A stretch of 64,000 nt of DNA from Bacteroidales bacterium (GCA_024402135.1 JAKSJN010000006.1:1-64000), one strand, 5' to 3'; shown: positions 53,542 to 61,862, counted from the first letter of the stretch. Numbers and translations are program-made. Notes: a model not told the origin generated them from the letters alone.

Positions 53542-56220
53542 ATGAGAACATTAAGACATCTTATCGTAGCGGCGTTTTTTTTCGTGGCTACAGCCTTTTC
53601 TTCAATCGCGGCTGATCAGTTCGTCTCTTTCAGCAAGCAGGACGGGGGAGTACTCCTCATCTCCGGCGGTGAGACGGTAAAGATCCAGGTTGACGAAAGT
53701 GAGCATCAGGGAGTCCTCCGCGCGGTCGGATCCCTTTCCGAGGATATCCTTGAAGTCACAGGAAGCGCATCCATGATCGGACAGTTCAATGATGCGAGAA
53801 TCATCATCGGCTCGCTGGACAAGAGCACAACCATCCAGCAGCTTGCAAAGAAGAAGATCATAAACCTCAATGATCTCAAGGGAAAGAAGGAGAAGTATAT
53901 CATCAAGACAGTCGGCAACCAGCTCATTATCGCGGGTTCCGATCTCCGCGGTACCGAATACGGAATCTATGAGTTCTCGAAGCAGATCGGTATCTCTCCA
54001 TGGCATTGGTGGGCAGATGTACCGGCAGAAAAGCATGACAGGATATATGTTGCCAATGGAACCTTCACCGATGGAGAGCCTGTCGTGGAGTATCGTGGAA
54101 TCTTCCTCAATGACGAGGCTCCTTGCCTGTCAGGCTGGGTAAATGAGAAGTTCCCTGATGCAGAGTGCGCATCTGCCGACCCTAACCTCGCTCATGGTTT
54201 CAACCATCATTTCTACGAGACGCTGTTCGAGCTCCTCCTCCGTCTCAAGGCAAACTACCTTTGGCCTGCGATGTGGGGCAATGCATTCTATGCTGATGAT
54301 CCTATGAACAGTGCAACAGCAAAGGAGATGGGTATCATCATGGGAACATCCCATCACGAGCCTATGGCACGCAATCACCAGGAGTGGGCGCGCAACAGAG
54401 GTGCAAACGGCCCATGGGACTATGACGCGAATCCTGAAGTCCTTGACGAGTTCTTCCGTCAGGGCATCCGTCGTGCGAAGGATACCGAAGACCTCATCAC
54501 CATCGGTATGCGTGGTGACGGCGACGCGGCTATGGGCGGCAAGGTCGGTCACGACGACGAGTTCCAGACCCAGGACGAATACTATATCAAGCTTTACGAA
54601 AGAATCTTCGACGCTCAGCGCCGCATCATCCAGGAGGAGACCGGCAGACCTGCATCGGAGCGTCCGCAGATGTGGGCAATCTACAAGGAGATGCAGCGTT
54701 ACTACGACCTCGGTCTCCGCGTTCCTGATGACGTCCTCATCATGCTCTGTGACGACAACTGGGGAAACATCCGCTGTGTCCCTGGCTCATCGCCGGAAGG
54801 AACTCTCGAGTATGACAAGACCAGGCTGGCAGCGCGCAAGGGTGGCTATGGCATGTACTACCACGTTGACTATGTCGGTGCTCCACGTAACACAAAGTGG
54901 GCGAACGTGACCCCTATCGCACACCTCTGGGAGCAGATGAACCTCTGCCACCAGTATGGCATCGACCGTCTGTGGATCCTCAATGTCGGCGACCTCAAGC
55001 CAATGGAATATCATATCGATCTCTTCCTCGAGATGGCGTGGAATCCTGACAAGTATTCCGAGGCTGGCTCATATCTGGGACATACCAGGGAGTTCTGCGA
55101 AGTCGCATTCGGAAAGGAGAACGCAGACGTGACCACCCGTCTCATGGAACAGTATCTTATCTATAACGGTCGCGTCACTCCAGAGATGCTGTCTTCAAGA
55201 ACCTATAACCTGGCATCAGGCGAGTTCCTCCAGGTTGTGAACGAATACAAGGCTCTCGAGGCAGAGGCTCAACGTGCATACTATACCCAGATCGGACCTG
55301 AATTCCGTGACGCATTCTATCAGTTGCTTCTCTATCCTATCCAGTCGATGTCCAACCTCTACGAGATGTACTATGCCCAGGCAATGAACCACTGGTGCTA
55401 CGAGAGGGGAATCGCAGAGGCAAATGACTGGGCAACGGTGGTTGAGAAGTGCTTTGCGCGCGATTCATACCTTACCGACCAGTATCACTCGCTCAACGGT
55501 GGCAAGTGGAACCATCTCATGGACCAGAAGCATATTGGCTACACCTCATGGCAGGAGCCTCGCGAGCAGGTCGTTCCTGCGGTATATCGTCTCACCGACG
55601 AACAGCTCCGTGACGGCGGCTTTATCTTCTCTTCGAAGAACGGCTACATCGCAATCGAGGCTGAGCATTACTATTCCAAGGCAGAGGCCGCAAAGGCTTC
55701 GTGGGCTGTCATGCCAAAGTATGGCCGTACAAAGTCGGCTATCGCTCTCATGCCTTATACTGCGGCATGCGAGGGTGCATCGGTGTCTTACAGGGTCGAG
55801 CTCCCTGCTGACGTAAAGGACATCAAGCTCCATGTGATTACCAACTCGACTTTGCCATACCTCCGTACAAAGGGACATCGCTATGCCGTATCGGTCGATG
55901 GCGGTGCGCCGGTAGAGGTCAACTATAATGGCGATTATACCGAGGAGAACGTAAACCTTACTTTCAGTGTGGTTGCTACGCGTGTGATCGAGACTGTGAC
56001 TGACTTGAAACTTGGCAAGGGCGATGCAGCTGAGGAATCGAAGGTTGCTCACACTGTTACCGTCACTCCGATTGATGGCGGTATGGTTCTCGAGAAACTT
56101 GTGGTGGATTACGGCGGCTATGAGCGTCAGCACCTCTTCGGAACCGAGAGCAGTTTCCGCAATGAGAATCCGAATGAGATTCCACAACCTGCCAGAAGGT
56201 TTCCTCCTAGACAGCAGTAA
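53542..56220 (+). CDS. GH115 xylan alpha-glucuronidase
   Basis: An 892-residue exported enzyme that removes (4-O-methyl)glucuronic acid from internal and terminal xylose residues of xylan. ATG 53542 opens a signal peptide (MRTLRHLIVAAFFF...SIAA); the frame runs up to 53497 but through the promoter. Family-typical stretches: EYGIYEFSKQIGISPWHWWADV, VEYRGIFLNDEAP, LLRLKANYLWPAMWGNAF, GTSHHEPMARN and CDDNWGN. It carries the C-terminal helical and beta-sandwich regions usual for GH115. Monocistronic, with promoter and terminator. Confidence 0.95.
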   Translation: MRTLRHLIVAAFFFVATAFSSIAADQFVSFSKQDGGVLLISGGETVKIQVDESEHQGVLRAVGSLSEDILEVTGSASMIGQFNDARIIIGSLDKSTTIQQLAKKKIINLNDLKGKKEKYIIKTVGNQLIIAGSDLRGTEYGIYEFSKQIGISPWHWWADVPAEKHDRIYVANGTFTDGEPVVEYRGIFLNDEAPCLSGWVNEKFPDAECASADPNLAHGFNHHFYETLFELLLRLKANYLWPAMWGNAFYADDPMNSATAKEMGIIMGTSHHEPMARNHQEWARNRGANGPWDYDANPEVLDEFFRQGIRRAKDTEDLITIGMRGDGDAAMGGKVGHDDEFQTQDEYYIKLYERIFDAQRRIIQEETGRPASERPQMWAIYKEMQRYYDLGLRVPDDVLIMLCDDNWGNIRCVPGSSPEGTLEYDKTRLAARKGGYGMYYHVDYVGAPRNTKWANVTPIAHLWEQMNLCHQYGIDRLWILNVGDLKPMEYHIDLFLEMAWNPDKYSEAGSYLGHTREFCEVAFGKENADVTTRLMEQYLIYNGRVTPEMLSSRTYNLASGEFLQVVNEYKALEAEAQRAYYTQIGPEFRDAFYQLLLYPIQSMSNLYEMYYAQAMNHWCYERGIAEANDWATVVEKCFARDSYLTDQYHSLNGGKWNHLMDQKHIGYTSWQEPREQVVPAVYRLTDEQLRDGGFIFSSKNGYIAIEAEHYYSKAEAAKASWAVMPKYGRTKSAIALMPYTAACEGASVSYRVELPADVKDIKLHVITNSTLPYLRTKGHRYAVSVDGGAPVEVNYNGDYTEENVNLTFSVVATRVIETVTDLKLGKGDAAEESKVAHTVTVTPIDGGMVLEKLVVDYGGYERQHLFGTESSFRNENPNEIPQPARRFPPRQQ

Positions 56221-56243
56221 TACAATCTCAGGAATCAATGTAT

Positions 56244-56285
56244 CAAGCCCCGAAGGACGTATGTCTTCCGGGGCTTGTTGATCTT
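56244..56285 (+). terminator. Terminator of the GH115 gene
   Basis: CAAGCCCCG pairs with CGGGGCTTG, and the stem continues inward past one mismatch. A T-rich stretch follows. Confidence 0.8.
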
Positions 56286-56350
56286 TTGCGTAGGTTCAGT
56301 AAAGAAAAATGCCCTTCCAGATAGTGGAAAGGCACGTTATTTGTTTTTAG

Positions 56351-56425
56351 TGGGAGCTGAGGGAGTCGAACCCCCGACCCTCTGCTTGTAAGGCAGATGC
56401 TCTAAACCAACTGAGCTAAGCTCCC
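56351..56425 (-). tRNA. tRNA-Val (TAC)
   Basis: On the minus strand the acceptor GGGAGCT pairs with AGCTCCC, the D arm is GCTC with an enlarged loop, the anticodon stem TCTGC/GCAGA holds the loop CTTACAA with anticodon TAC, and the T arm is GGGGG-TTCGACT-CCCTC. CCA is not encoded. Length is 75 bases. Confidence 0.95.
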
Positions 56426-56511
56426 AAATCGTTTCGGATTGCAAATGTAGAGATAAATTTTGATTCCGCAAATTTTTGGAAAAGAAATTTTCAATTTTGT
56501 GTGATTGTTTT

Positions 56512-56519
56512 TAGATTTG
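56512..56519 (+). promoter_or_regulatory. -7 element of the duplicated-domain lipoprotein gene
   Basis: TAGATTTG fits TAnnTTTG and lies 16 bases before the start codon. The rest of 56426-56511 is AT-rich with nothing else recognised. Confidence 0.5.
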
Positions 56520-56535
56520 TAAAAAAGAGAGTACT

Positions 56536-57783
56536 ATGAAAAGACACTTCAACTTCATTCTCAGCATGGTTGCTGCCATTCTTCTTGGCACTTCGTGCGT
56601 ATACCGTATCGGTAATGATAACGGCACACATGGCTCAGGCCACACAAGATATCCAAACGAGTTTTATTTGAGCGAGTCTTCTGCTCAGTACTGGGGCAGC
56701 TATTATAACGGTCATGTCTCTTACGATAATATCGATAACTATACATTGAAGCTTTCAAGCGGTCGATACAGTGCCAACGGAGACTTCGTCGGAGAAGGAG
56801 TCGAGCTCGTGCTTGACCTGCTTGCAAAACCTTCAAACAACATGATGATCACTGCGGGTACTTACGTGATTTCTGGCTACGGTGCTACTATACCTATGAC
56901 ATTCCTGAATGGCTATGAGGAAGACGGCATGGTTTATCCTTCTTATTTCTATGTTAAGTACCGCAACGGAAACTACCTGCTTGAAACTATCAGCAATGGT
57001 TCTGTGAATATAAGTTATCGTGGTGGTGAGATGATCGTGGATGCAAGAGTCTATACCCGCGACCGCAAGCTCTACAAGTTTACCTATCAGGGCGTTGTAA
57101 AGGTAGAGAACCACTCAGGTGAGGTCAATCCTGGAACAGGCGGTGGCTCTGGCTCGGGTTCTGGCACAGGCACTGTCAAGGGCAACTACAAGATGGACTT
57201 CGTTGCAGGAGCCTCATTCAAGGGCACAGAGTTCAGCAATGATACTCACAACTATTCTCTTACCCTTGCCAGCGGTCAGTATGCCGATAATGGAGATTTT
57301 GTCGATAAGGGTGTCGAGCTCGCAATAGATTTCCTGTGTAAGACTTCGTCGACCATGGCGCTCCAGGCAGGTACCTATACCTGCACGTACGATGACTACA
57401 AGCCAATGCGTTTCCTTGAGGGATTCTATTCTGAGCAGGATCAGACAACCTATCCTACTTATGTCTATATCCAGTACGACAACAAGGGCAGCTACGATTT
57501 GCTGAACGTCATTGACGGAACCATCAAGGTGTCATCTTCCAACGGCGACTACACCATCGCGGCAGACCTTGTCGTAGATGACGGCAAGAACAGCAGATAC
57601 ACATTCGATTACCAGGGCCGTATCAACTTCAGCAATGATGCATCCCGCGTTTCCACAAAGGCAGGAGGTGTCCGTCGAGAGGATATCCAGAAGGGAAGAA
57701 AGGACATCAAAATCCGCACAAAGTCTTCTGCAAAGGTTGAAACCGATGCGAAAAAGGCTTATATTTGCCGCGAGATCCATTAG
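56536..57783 (+). CDS. Lipoprotein with two tandem repeats, function unknown
   Basis: A 415-residue predicted lipoprotein (lipobox LGTSC, Cys21), not assigned to a known family. It has two homologous beta-rich units of about 145 residues. Unit 1 is about 40-185 and unit 2 about 215-360, joined by a Gly/Ser/Thr-rich linker (about 197-213). Matching segments are YTLKLSSGRYSANGDFVGEGVEL and YSLTLASGQYADNGDFVDKGVEL-type motifs (shortened here: LSSGRYSANGDF / LASGQYADNGDF), then ITAGTY / LQAGTY, PMTFLNGY / PMRFLEGF and YPSYFYVKY / YPTYVYIQY. The C-terminal about 50 residues are Lys/Arg-rich. A surface-binding or structural role is a guess. Confidence 0.75.
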   Translation: MKRHFNFILSMVAAILLGTSCVYRIGNDNGTHGSGHTRYPNEFYLSESSAQYWGSYYNGHVSYDNIDNYTLKLSSGRYSANGDFVGEGVELVLDLLAKPSNNMMITAGTYVISGYGATIPMTFLNGYEEDGMVYPSYFYVKYRNGNYLLETISNGSVNISYRGGEMIVDARVYTRDRKLYKFTYQGVVKVENHSGEVNPGTGGGSGSGSGTGTVKGNYKMDFVAGASFKGTEFSNDTHNYSLTLASGQYADNGDFVDKGVELAIDFLCKTSSTMALQAGTYTCTYDDYKPMRFLEGFYSEQDQTTYPTYVYIQYDNKGSYDLLNVIDGTIKVSSSNGDYTIAADLVVDDGKNSRYTFDYQGRINFSNDASRVSTKAGGVRREDIQKGRKDIKIRTKSSAKVETDAKKAYICREIH

Positions 57784-57807
57784 GTCTCATTTCTGATCGA
57801 TAATAAT

Positions 57808-57828
57808 GAGCCGCTTTCGGGCGGCTCT
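57808..57828 (+). terminator. Possible weak terminator before tmRNA
   Basis: GAGCCGC pairs with GCGGCTC around TTTCGG, but there is no T run after it. It ends a few bases before the tmRNA 5' end. Confidence 0.35.
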
Positions 57829-57834
57829 CGATAT

Positions 57835-58230
57835 GGGGATGTTTTGGTTTTGACAGCATCGATGTCGGTCAGTAAGCACGTCGGGAGCCAGTGCCCCTCC
57901 CGTTAATCCCGGACGCAAAAAATTAGTTGGCAACAACTCTTATGCACTCGCTGCGTAATTGACCAAGTCGATTACCTTAATCCGGTCCGCCAAGGCTGCG
58001 GGCCCGACGAGTATCCCTCCGAACTTTAGGCCGGTTATGGTCGGATCCAGGGGTATCATCTAAACCGGATGCTCGGGCCAGACGCCTCTAAGACCCGCTA
58101 AGACTTTCGAGGATAAGCTTTGGGTAGCCTGTCTTTCGGCAGCCCATCGTCGAAAACCAAAGGAAGAATAAGCGTGTAGAAAGCTGATTGGTGCGTTGTT
58201 TGGACGGCGGTTCGAGTCCGCCCATCTCCA
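57835..58230 (+). ncRNA. ssrA: tmRNA (SsrA)
   Basis: Transfer-messenger RNA of 396 bases that frees stalled ribosomes. The 5' end GGGGATG pairs with CATCTCC at the 3' end (58223-58229), the T arm is GGCGGTTCGAGTCCGCC, and the discriminator A is at 58230. The tag reading frame at 57929-57958 encodes GNNSYALAA followed by TAA, close to known Bacteroidota tags such as GETNYALAA. A pseudoknot-rich middle follows the tag. CCA is not encoded. Confidence 0.96.
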
Positions 58231-58231
58231 C

Positions 58232-58269
58232 AAAAATCGGTCTCTCAGATATCTGGGAGGCCGATTTTG
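58232..58269. terminator. Terminator of tmRNA, probably shared with marR
   Basis: AAAATCGG pairs with CCGATTTT and the stem continues with TCTC/GGGA-like pairs. T runs occur on both strands, and the converging MarR gene ends at 58318. Confidence 0.75.
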
Positions 58270-58317
58270 CGTTTGGTTACCACATTTTTAAAGGCGAATG
58301 CTCGTTTGAAATCATAT

Positions 58318-58755
58318 CTATTTGAGGGCCTCAATCAACTTGTCGAGGGTGGATACAAGACCAAGGAATTCCTCTGCGGTCATTCCGGTTCCGACTATTT
58401 CCCTGACAATGCAGTTTGGAACATCCTTTATTTCCTCTTCGAGATTCTTCCCTTTATGGGTGAGAGATATAATGCGCTGACGGCTGTCGGCCATGCTCTT
58501 CTGCCTTACAATAAGACCCTGCTTCTCCATTCTCTGGAGGAGCGGGGTTATTGTATTGGTCTCAAGATGCAGCCGTTCCGTTATCTCGCTGATGATCCTG
58601 TTATCCCTCTCCCACAGCATCATAAGAACCAGATACTGGGGATAGGTAATTCCGAACTTCTTGAAGTAGGGAGTATAGGTGGACGTTATCAGACGCGCAG
58701 CAGTATAAAGACGGAAGCAGAGCTGATTATCCAGTTTTAACTGTTCGTAGGCCAT
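58318..58755 (-). CDS. MarR-family regulator (OhrR-like)
   Basis: A 145-residue winged-helix repressor. The wHTH region has ITYPQYLVLMMLWE, ITERLHLETNTITPLLQRME and the wing DSRQRIISLT (D and R typical of MarR). A cysteine in the first helix (NQLCFRLYTAAR, Cys13) sits where OhrR proteins have their peroxide-sensing Cys. It lies six bases behind the shortened glutathione peroxidase gene. The two facing TATCG...CGATA sites upstream of that gene are its probable operators. Peroxide control is inferred from Cys13 and the neighbour. Confidence 0.88.
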   Translation of the reverse strand: MAYEQLKLDNQLCFRLYTAARLITSTYTPYFKKFGITYPQYLVLMMLWERDNRIISEITERLHLETNTITPLLQRMEKQGLIVRQKSMADSRQRIISLTHKGKNLEEEIKDVPNCIVREIVGTGMTAEEFLGLVSTLDKLIEALK

Positions 58756-58761
58756 TGTGGA

Positions 58762-59112
58762 TTACTTGAGGTATTTCATGATTTCCGGTACCATCTGCTC
58801 TTCTGTCGCAGTTGGCTCGAAGCGGGCAACAACATTGCCCTTCTTATCGACGAGAAATTTAGTGAAATTCCATTTGATATCTGCGTTTTCGCGCCAACCT
58901 GGCTGGTTTTTGTCGAAATTTGTCTCAAGAATCTCGAACCCTTTCCTGTTCAGTTCCCTGTACATGGCCTCGAGTTCCTTGTACTGCGGGGTGAATCTGC
59001 AACGGCTTGCGGTGTTGACAATAAGAAGAACCTTGCCTTCGTATTCCTTGAGAGAAACCTCTTTGTCCGCGAAGTTCTCGCGACTGACAACTGTAAAATC
59101 GTAGATGTTCAT
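58762..59112 (-). CDS. Glutathione peroxidase-like protein with internal deletion
   Basis: A 116-residue protein clearly derived from a glutathione/thioredoxin peroxidase, normally about 160-180 residues. The N-terminal part is intact (YDFTVVSRENF, GKVLLIVNTASRCRFTPQY with Cys38). After FEILE it jumps to DIKWNFTKFLVDKKGNVVARFEP (W81, N82), leaving out the segment with PCNQFGGQEPG and the following helix. The Gln of the catalytic tetrad and the usual resolving Cys are therefore absent. The reading frame is otherwise clean and coupled to marR. It may be a modified peroxidase, a sensor, or a decaying gene. Confidence 0.82.
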   Translation of the reverse strand: MNIYDFTVVSRENFADKEVSLKEYEGKVLLIVNTASRCRFTPQYKELEAMYRELNRKGFEILETNFDKNQPGWRENADIKWNFTKFLVDKKGNVVARFEPTATEEQMVPEIMKYLK

Positions 59113-59115
59113 AAT

Positions 59116-59131
59116 TATATCGTTTGCGATT
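59116..59131. promoter_or_regulatory. Candidate MarR operator, proximal site
   Basis: TATCG-TTTG-CGATT at 59118-59131 is an inverted repeat with one mismatch, lying three bases before the peroxidase start codon (read on the minus strand). Confidence 0.55.
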
Positions 59132-59192
59132 GTTTTATTATTACCGCGTGGAATTATTGCATTTCACACTGCTAAAATAAAACAAGCAACAA

Positions 59193-59210
59193 TATATCGC
59201 AAACGATATA
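59193..59210. promoter_or_regulatory. Candidate MarR operator, distal site
   Basis: TATATCG-CAAA-CGATATA is a perfect inverted repeat of 18 bases, the reverse of the proximal site. The two sites frame the presumed promoter of the peroxidase-marR pair. The rest of 59211-59381 holds nothing I recognise. Confidence 0.6.
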
Positions 59211-59381
59211 CCTTGTAATTGCAAATTTTCCCATTGTGTACAGCCGTAGATGGAAAACCTATGCAAATTGAACCACTTGGAAGACTGGCTCACTTTTATT
59301 TAAGAAAACTGGCTCCCTTACGAGAGGGAAGGCGGCTAGGCTTTATGTCTTCGACTTCTCTGCCGGATTTTATGATAGACA

Positions 59382-59849
59382 TTATACCGCTGAAGTGATA
59401 TGAAAGTGTACTGCTGACGATTCGTCAGAGAAATCCTCCGGATGTTTAACGCAAAGTGCAGCGATGCCACAGGCGACAGGCCACATCTGCCGGAAAAGCA
59501 GGTCGGCCTGATCGTCAGTCAGCCCATATCCCTGGCCTGCGTGCGTCAGACACTCCCTTGCAATCTTTTCGGCGATCTCCGGACGGGCCCGTTTCCCAAG
59601 AAACAGCATCTGGAAGATGTTTGATTCATGCTTGGCGAAAGATACAAGTCTCATTCCGAACTCCTTGAATGCAAGGAAATAGTCGGTCACGCCTTCCATG
59701 TGGTCAATAAAAGATTGTTCGGCGGCGTTCCATATAGCATCCATGACCTCGTTCATGTCCTTGAACATGGTGAACATCGGACTTGACGATGTGCCGAGTT
59801 CCTTACCCAGCGATCTTGCGCTGACCGCCTCATATCCGCTTGCTTTCAC
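59382..59849 (-). CDS. TetR-family regulator, start codon unclear
   Basis: A TetR/AcrR-type regulator. From GTG 59849 the product would be 155 residues and would lack the first helix of the DNA-binding domain. The same frame stays open upstream to about 59950 and there encodes RNIPRQPRFSKEDIVAAGLR, the normal N-terminus of such a protein, but it contains no ATG, GTG or TTG. An ATG exists at 59931 in the neighbouring frame, so one extra base near 59905-59930, or a non-standard start, would explain the data. The HTH then reads SARSLGKELGTSSSPMFTMFKDM. Divergent from the GyrI-like/BAHD/GNAT cassette. Confidence 0.75.
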   Translation of the reverse strand: MKASGYEAVSARSLGKELGTSSSPMFTMFKDMNEVMDAIWNAAEQSFIDHMEGVTDYFLAFKEFGMRLVSFAKHESNIFQMLFLGKRARPEIAEKIARECLTHAGQGYGLTDDQADLLFRQMWPVACGIAALCVKHPEDFSDESSAVHFHITSAV

Positions 59850-59918
59850 GATCCTGAGTCCTGCAGCAACTATGTCTTCTTTTGAAAAGCGTGGTTGTCT
59901 AGGTATATTCCTGACAGG

Positions 59919-59943
59919 TGTTATATAACATGGTGCAAATATA
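59919..59943 (-). promoter_or_regulatory. -7 element and operator-like palindrome before the TetR gene
   Basis: TATATTTG on the minus strand (59943-59936) fits TAnnTTTG. Just downstream, TGTTATATAACA (59919-59930) is a perfect 12-base palindrome at the expected transcription start, a plausible autoregulatory site. Confidence 0.5.
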
Positions 59944-60006
59944 TGTTTATTTTACGGAATATAAAATAACGTTTGTTGGATAACAGGTGTTGTGGGAAAT
60001 AATGTC

Positions 60007-60014
60007 TATATTTG
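60007..60014 (+). promoter_or_regulatory. -7 element of the GyrI-like/BAHD/GNAT cassette
   Basis: TATATTTG fits TAnnTTTG. The leader to the first ATG is about 100 bases and includes a small inverted repeat around CATGCATATG. Confidence 0.55.
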
Positions 60015-60114
60015 CATCGGATTCCAATATACAGTGAACATGCATATGATTCATGTTTTTTTTATAACGATGGCAGTGGTAATTACTGCCTGCATGATAT
60101 AATTTTGATGTACT

Positions 60115-60663
60115 ATGAAATACGAGCTGATAAACCTGCAGGATGTGCAGGTAATAGGAATGTCAAAGGAAATTGCTTTCAATAATCCGTCCGAATGCTC
60201 CAGGTTCTGGGGTGAGTATGTAGAGCGCATAGTGAAGCCGGTGTATATCGAAGGAAAGGAGCCTGACGAGTTCCAGAAAGCGGCAGTGGAGAACAATGTC
60301 GGAGAGTTAGGCCTTTGTACCTGCACAATCCCGAATCACAACTGCGGTACATGTGGAGCCGTGAATTTCACCGCATGCAATACAAAGACATTTACATATG
60401 TGATAGGCGGATTTTACAAAGGTGGAGATGTCCCGGAAGGAATGTCGCTGTTTCCAATCAGGAGCGGACGCTGGCTCAAGGTACATTTCGAGGGAGGAAT
60501 GGCCGCATTCCAGCAGCAGTTCGCAAAGTTCCATGATGAATGGCTCCCGGCTCATCCGGAATTCAGATGGGCGGACAATGCCTGCAGCCTGGAGTGGTAC
60601 TGCGGCACCGACATCAATTCCACCGACTATCAGTGCGGAATTATGATGCCTCTTTCTGATTAA
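60115..60663 (+). CDS. GyrI-like effector-binding domain protein
   Basis: A 182-residue stand-alone protein of the GyrI-like/AraC effector-binding (SOUL-like) fold, with no DNA-binding part. Visible: VQVIGMSKEIAF in the first strand, GELGLCTC, FTYVIGGFYKGGDVPEGM in the middle and SLEWYCGTDI near the end, a family-typical position for the conserved Glu-Trp-Tyr. Such domains bind small amphipathic or cationic compounds; some hydrolyse or sequester them. It heads a cassette with a BAHD-like acyltransferase 21 bases downstream. Confidence 0.82.
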   Translation: MKYELINLQDVQVIGMSKEIAFNNPSECSRFWGEYVERIVKPVYIEGKEPDEFQKAAVENNVGELGLCTCTIPNHNCGTCGAVNFTACNTKTFTYVIGGFYKGGDVPEGMSLFPIRSGRWLKVHFEGGMAAFQQQFAKFHDEWLPAHPEFRWADNACSLEWYCGTDINSTDYQCGIMMPLSD

Positions 60664-60684
60664 TTACAAATCAAACTGCATTAA

Positions 60685-61860
60685 ATGTCTATGAAAACTT
60701 GGAAACTGTCATCTTTTGATCTGTTCAGCCTCAGCATGACCATAAAAGGGGCATGGACTTACAAGGAACTTCCTGAAGCATCCGTGCTGCAGGTGTCACT
60801 GAATGCTGTTCTGATGCCTTATCCGCAGCTCTTGGGTAGATATGATGAGAAACAGAAGTCTGTGATATGGGATGGCCGTGAAGAGAAGATAAATCTGGTG
60901 GAGCTTGACCGCACGGGACATTCTACCGCCGAGGATATGTACGCTCTTGTACCGAAGTTCAATGTCAATGGTTTCAAGAGTGGAAAAACACGGGCATTGG
61001 AAGCATACAGGATCGTGCTTGATGATGGTGTAGCCATTGTGCTTCAGGGAGCTCATGCCATGATGGATGGTGCGACATTCTACAGAATAGCCAGTGACTG
61101 GGGAAAACAGACTGCAGGAATCCCTGTGGAAGCGATGACAGTTGACCAGAACCTTATACCTGATGCAGACGCGCTTTCGGAAGAACAGACTTTGGCCCGG
61201 ATTCAGGAACTTGGCTGGAACAAGATTGAATTCAGATCCATGTTCGGCATGATGTTCAATCTCATGTCTATGAAGTTCATCAAGAAGCCTTATGTAATAG
61301 AGCTGAGCCAGGATGAGATTTCGCGCATGCGTGATGAGACCGGAGCCGGAACGAATGCAGTCCTGTGCCGATATGCTGTGAGCAAAATGCTGGAGAAACT
61401 GCCATCAAAGGAGAGATTTACACTTCTTGAAGTGGCCGATCTTCGCGGCAGGGCCTGCAATGTGCCGGAAGGCTTCTGCGGCAATTTCTCGCAACCTGTC
61501 ATTCTCGGAGAGTTCGGCCGGGATGTAGCTGCCTCCGAAATTCAGAAGGCTGCATCTGCCATTCTTAACGATGGAAAGAGCCTCAGCGAGAACGTTCAAC
61601 TGTCAGTTTGTTCTACGCGATACAGCCTGCCATATTTCATGTTCGATGCAAGCGACATGAACAGCCGCGACCCAAGACTGTTCTATGTCAACAACCAGCT
61701 CAAGCTGAAGGCATGCGAAGTCGATTTCGGTACAGGAAAACCTTTGCGTGCGCAGCAGGCGATGCTGCCTGACATGATAAAGTTCTGGCAATCCGAGCCC
61801 GACGGACCGGTGCAGATTATCTACGGAGGATTTGCAGCAAAGATAATGAGAAGGAAGTGA
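60685..61860 (+). CDS. BAHD-like acyltransferase
   Basis: A 391-residue protein with the two diagnostic BAHD motifs: HxxxD as HAMMD (H124, D128) in the middle and DFGWG as DFGTG (D347-G351, followed by KPLR) near the C-terminus, spaced as in the family. The two halves resemble the CAT-like folds of condensation-domain enzymes. BAHD enzymes move acyl groups from acyl-CoA to alcohols or amines and are best known in plants and fungi; bacterial members are few. It is shorter than plant enzymes (about 430-460). Neighbours are a GyrI-like protein and a GNAT acetyltransferase. Alternative: alcohol acetyltransferase-like condensation protein. Confidence 0.78.
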   Translation: MSMKTWKLSSFDLFSLSMTIKGAWTYKELPEASVLQVSLNAVLMPYPQLLGRYDEKQKSVIWDGREEKINLVELDRTGHSTAEDMYALVPKFNVNGFKSGKTRALEAYRIVLDDGVAIVLQGAHAMMDGATFYRIASDWGKQTAGIPVEAMTVDQNLIPDADALSEEQTLARIQELGWNKIEFRSMFGMMFNLMSMKFIKKPYVIELSQDEISRMRDETGAGTNAVLCRYAVSKMLEKLPSKERFTLLEVADLRGRACNVPEGFCGNFSQPVILGEFGRDVAASEIQKAASAILNDGKSLSENVQLSVCSTRYSLPYFMFDASDMNSRDPRLFYVNNQLKLKACEVDFGTGKPLRAQQAMLPDMIKFWQSEPDGPVQIIYGGFAAKIMRRK

Positions 61861-61862
61861 GT

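Noticed and set aside
53408-53551. N-terminal extension of the 53-residue ORF
   Set aside because: The extra 48 residues overlap the GH115 promoter and start region on the other strand and look non-coding.
60685-61860. Non-ribosomal peptide condensation domain or chloramphenicol acetyltransferase
   Set aside because: HxxxD alone would allow these, but the C-terminal DFGTGKP motif and its spacing point to BAHD; no adenylation or carrier domains are nearby.
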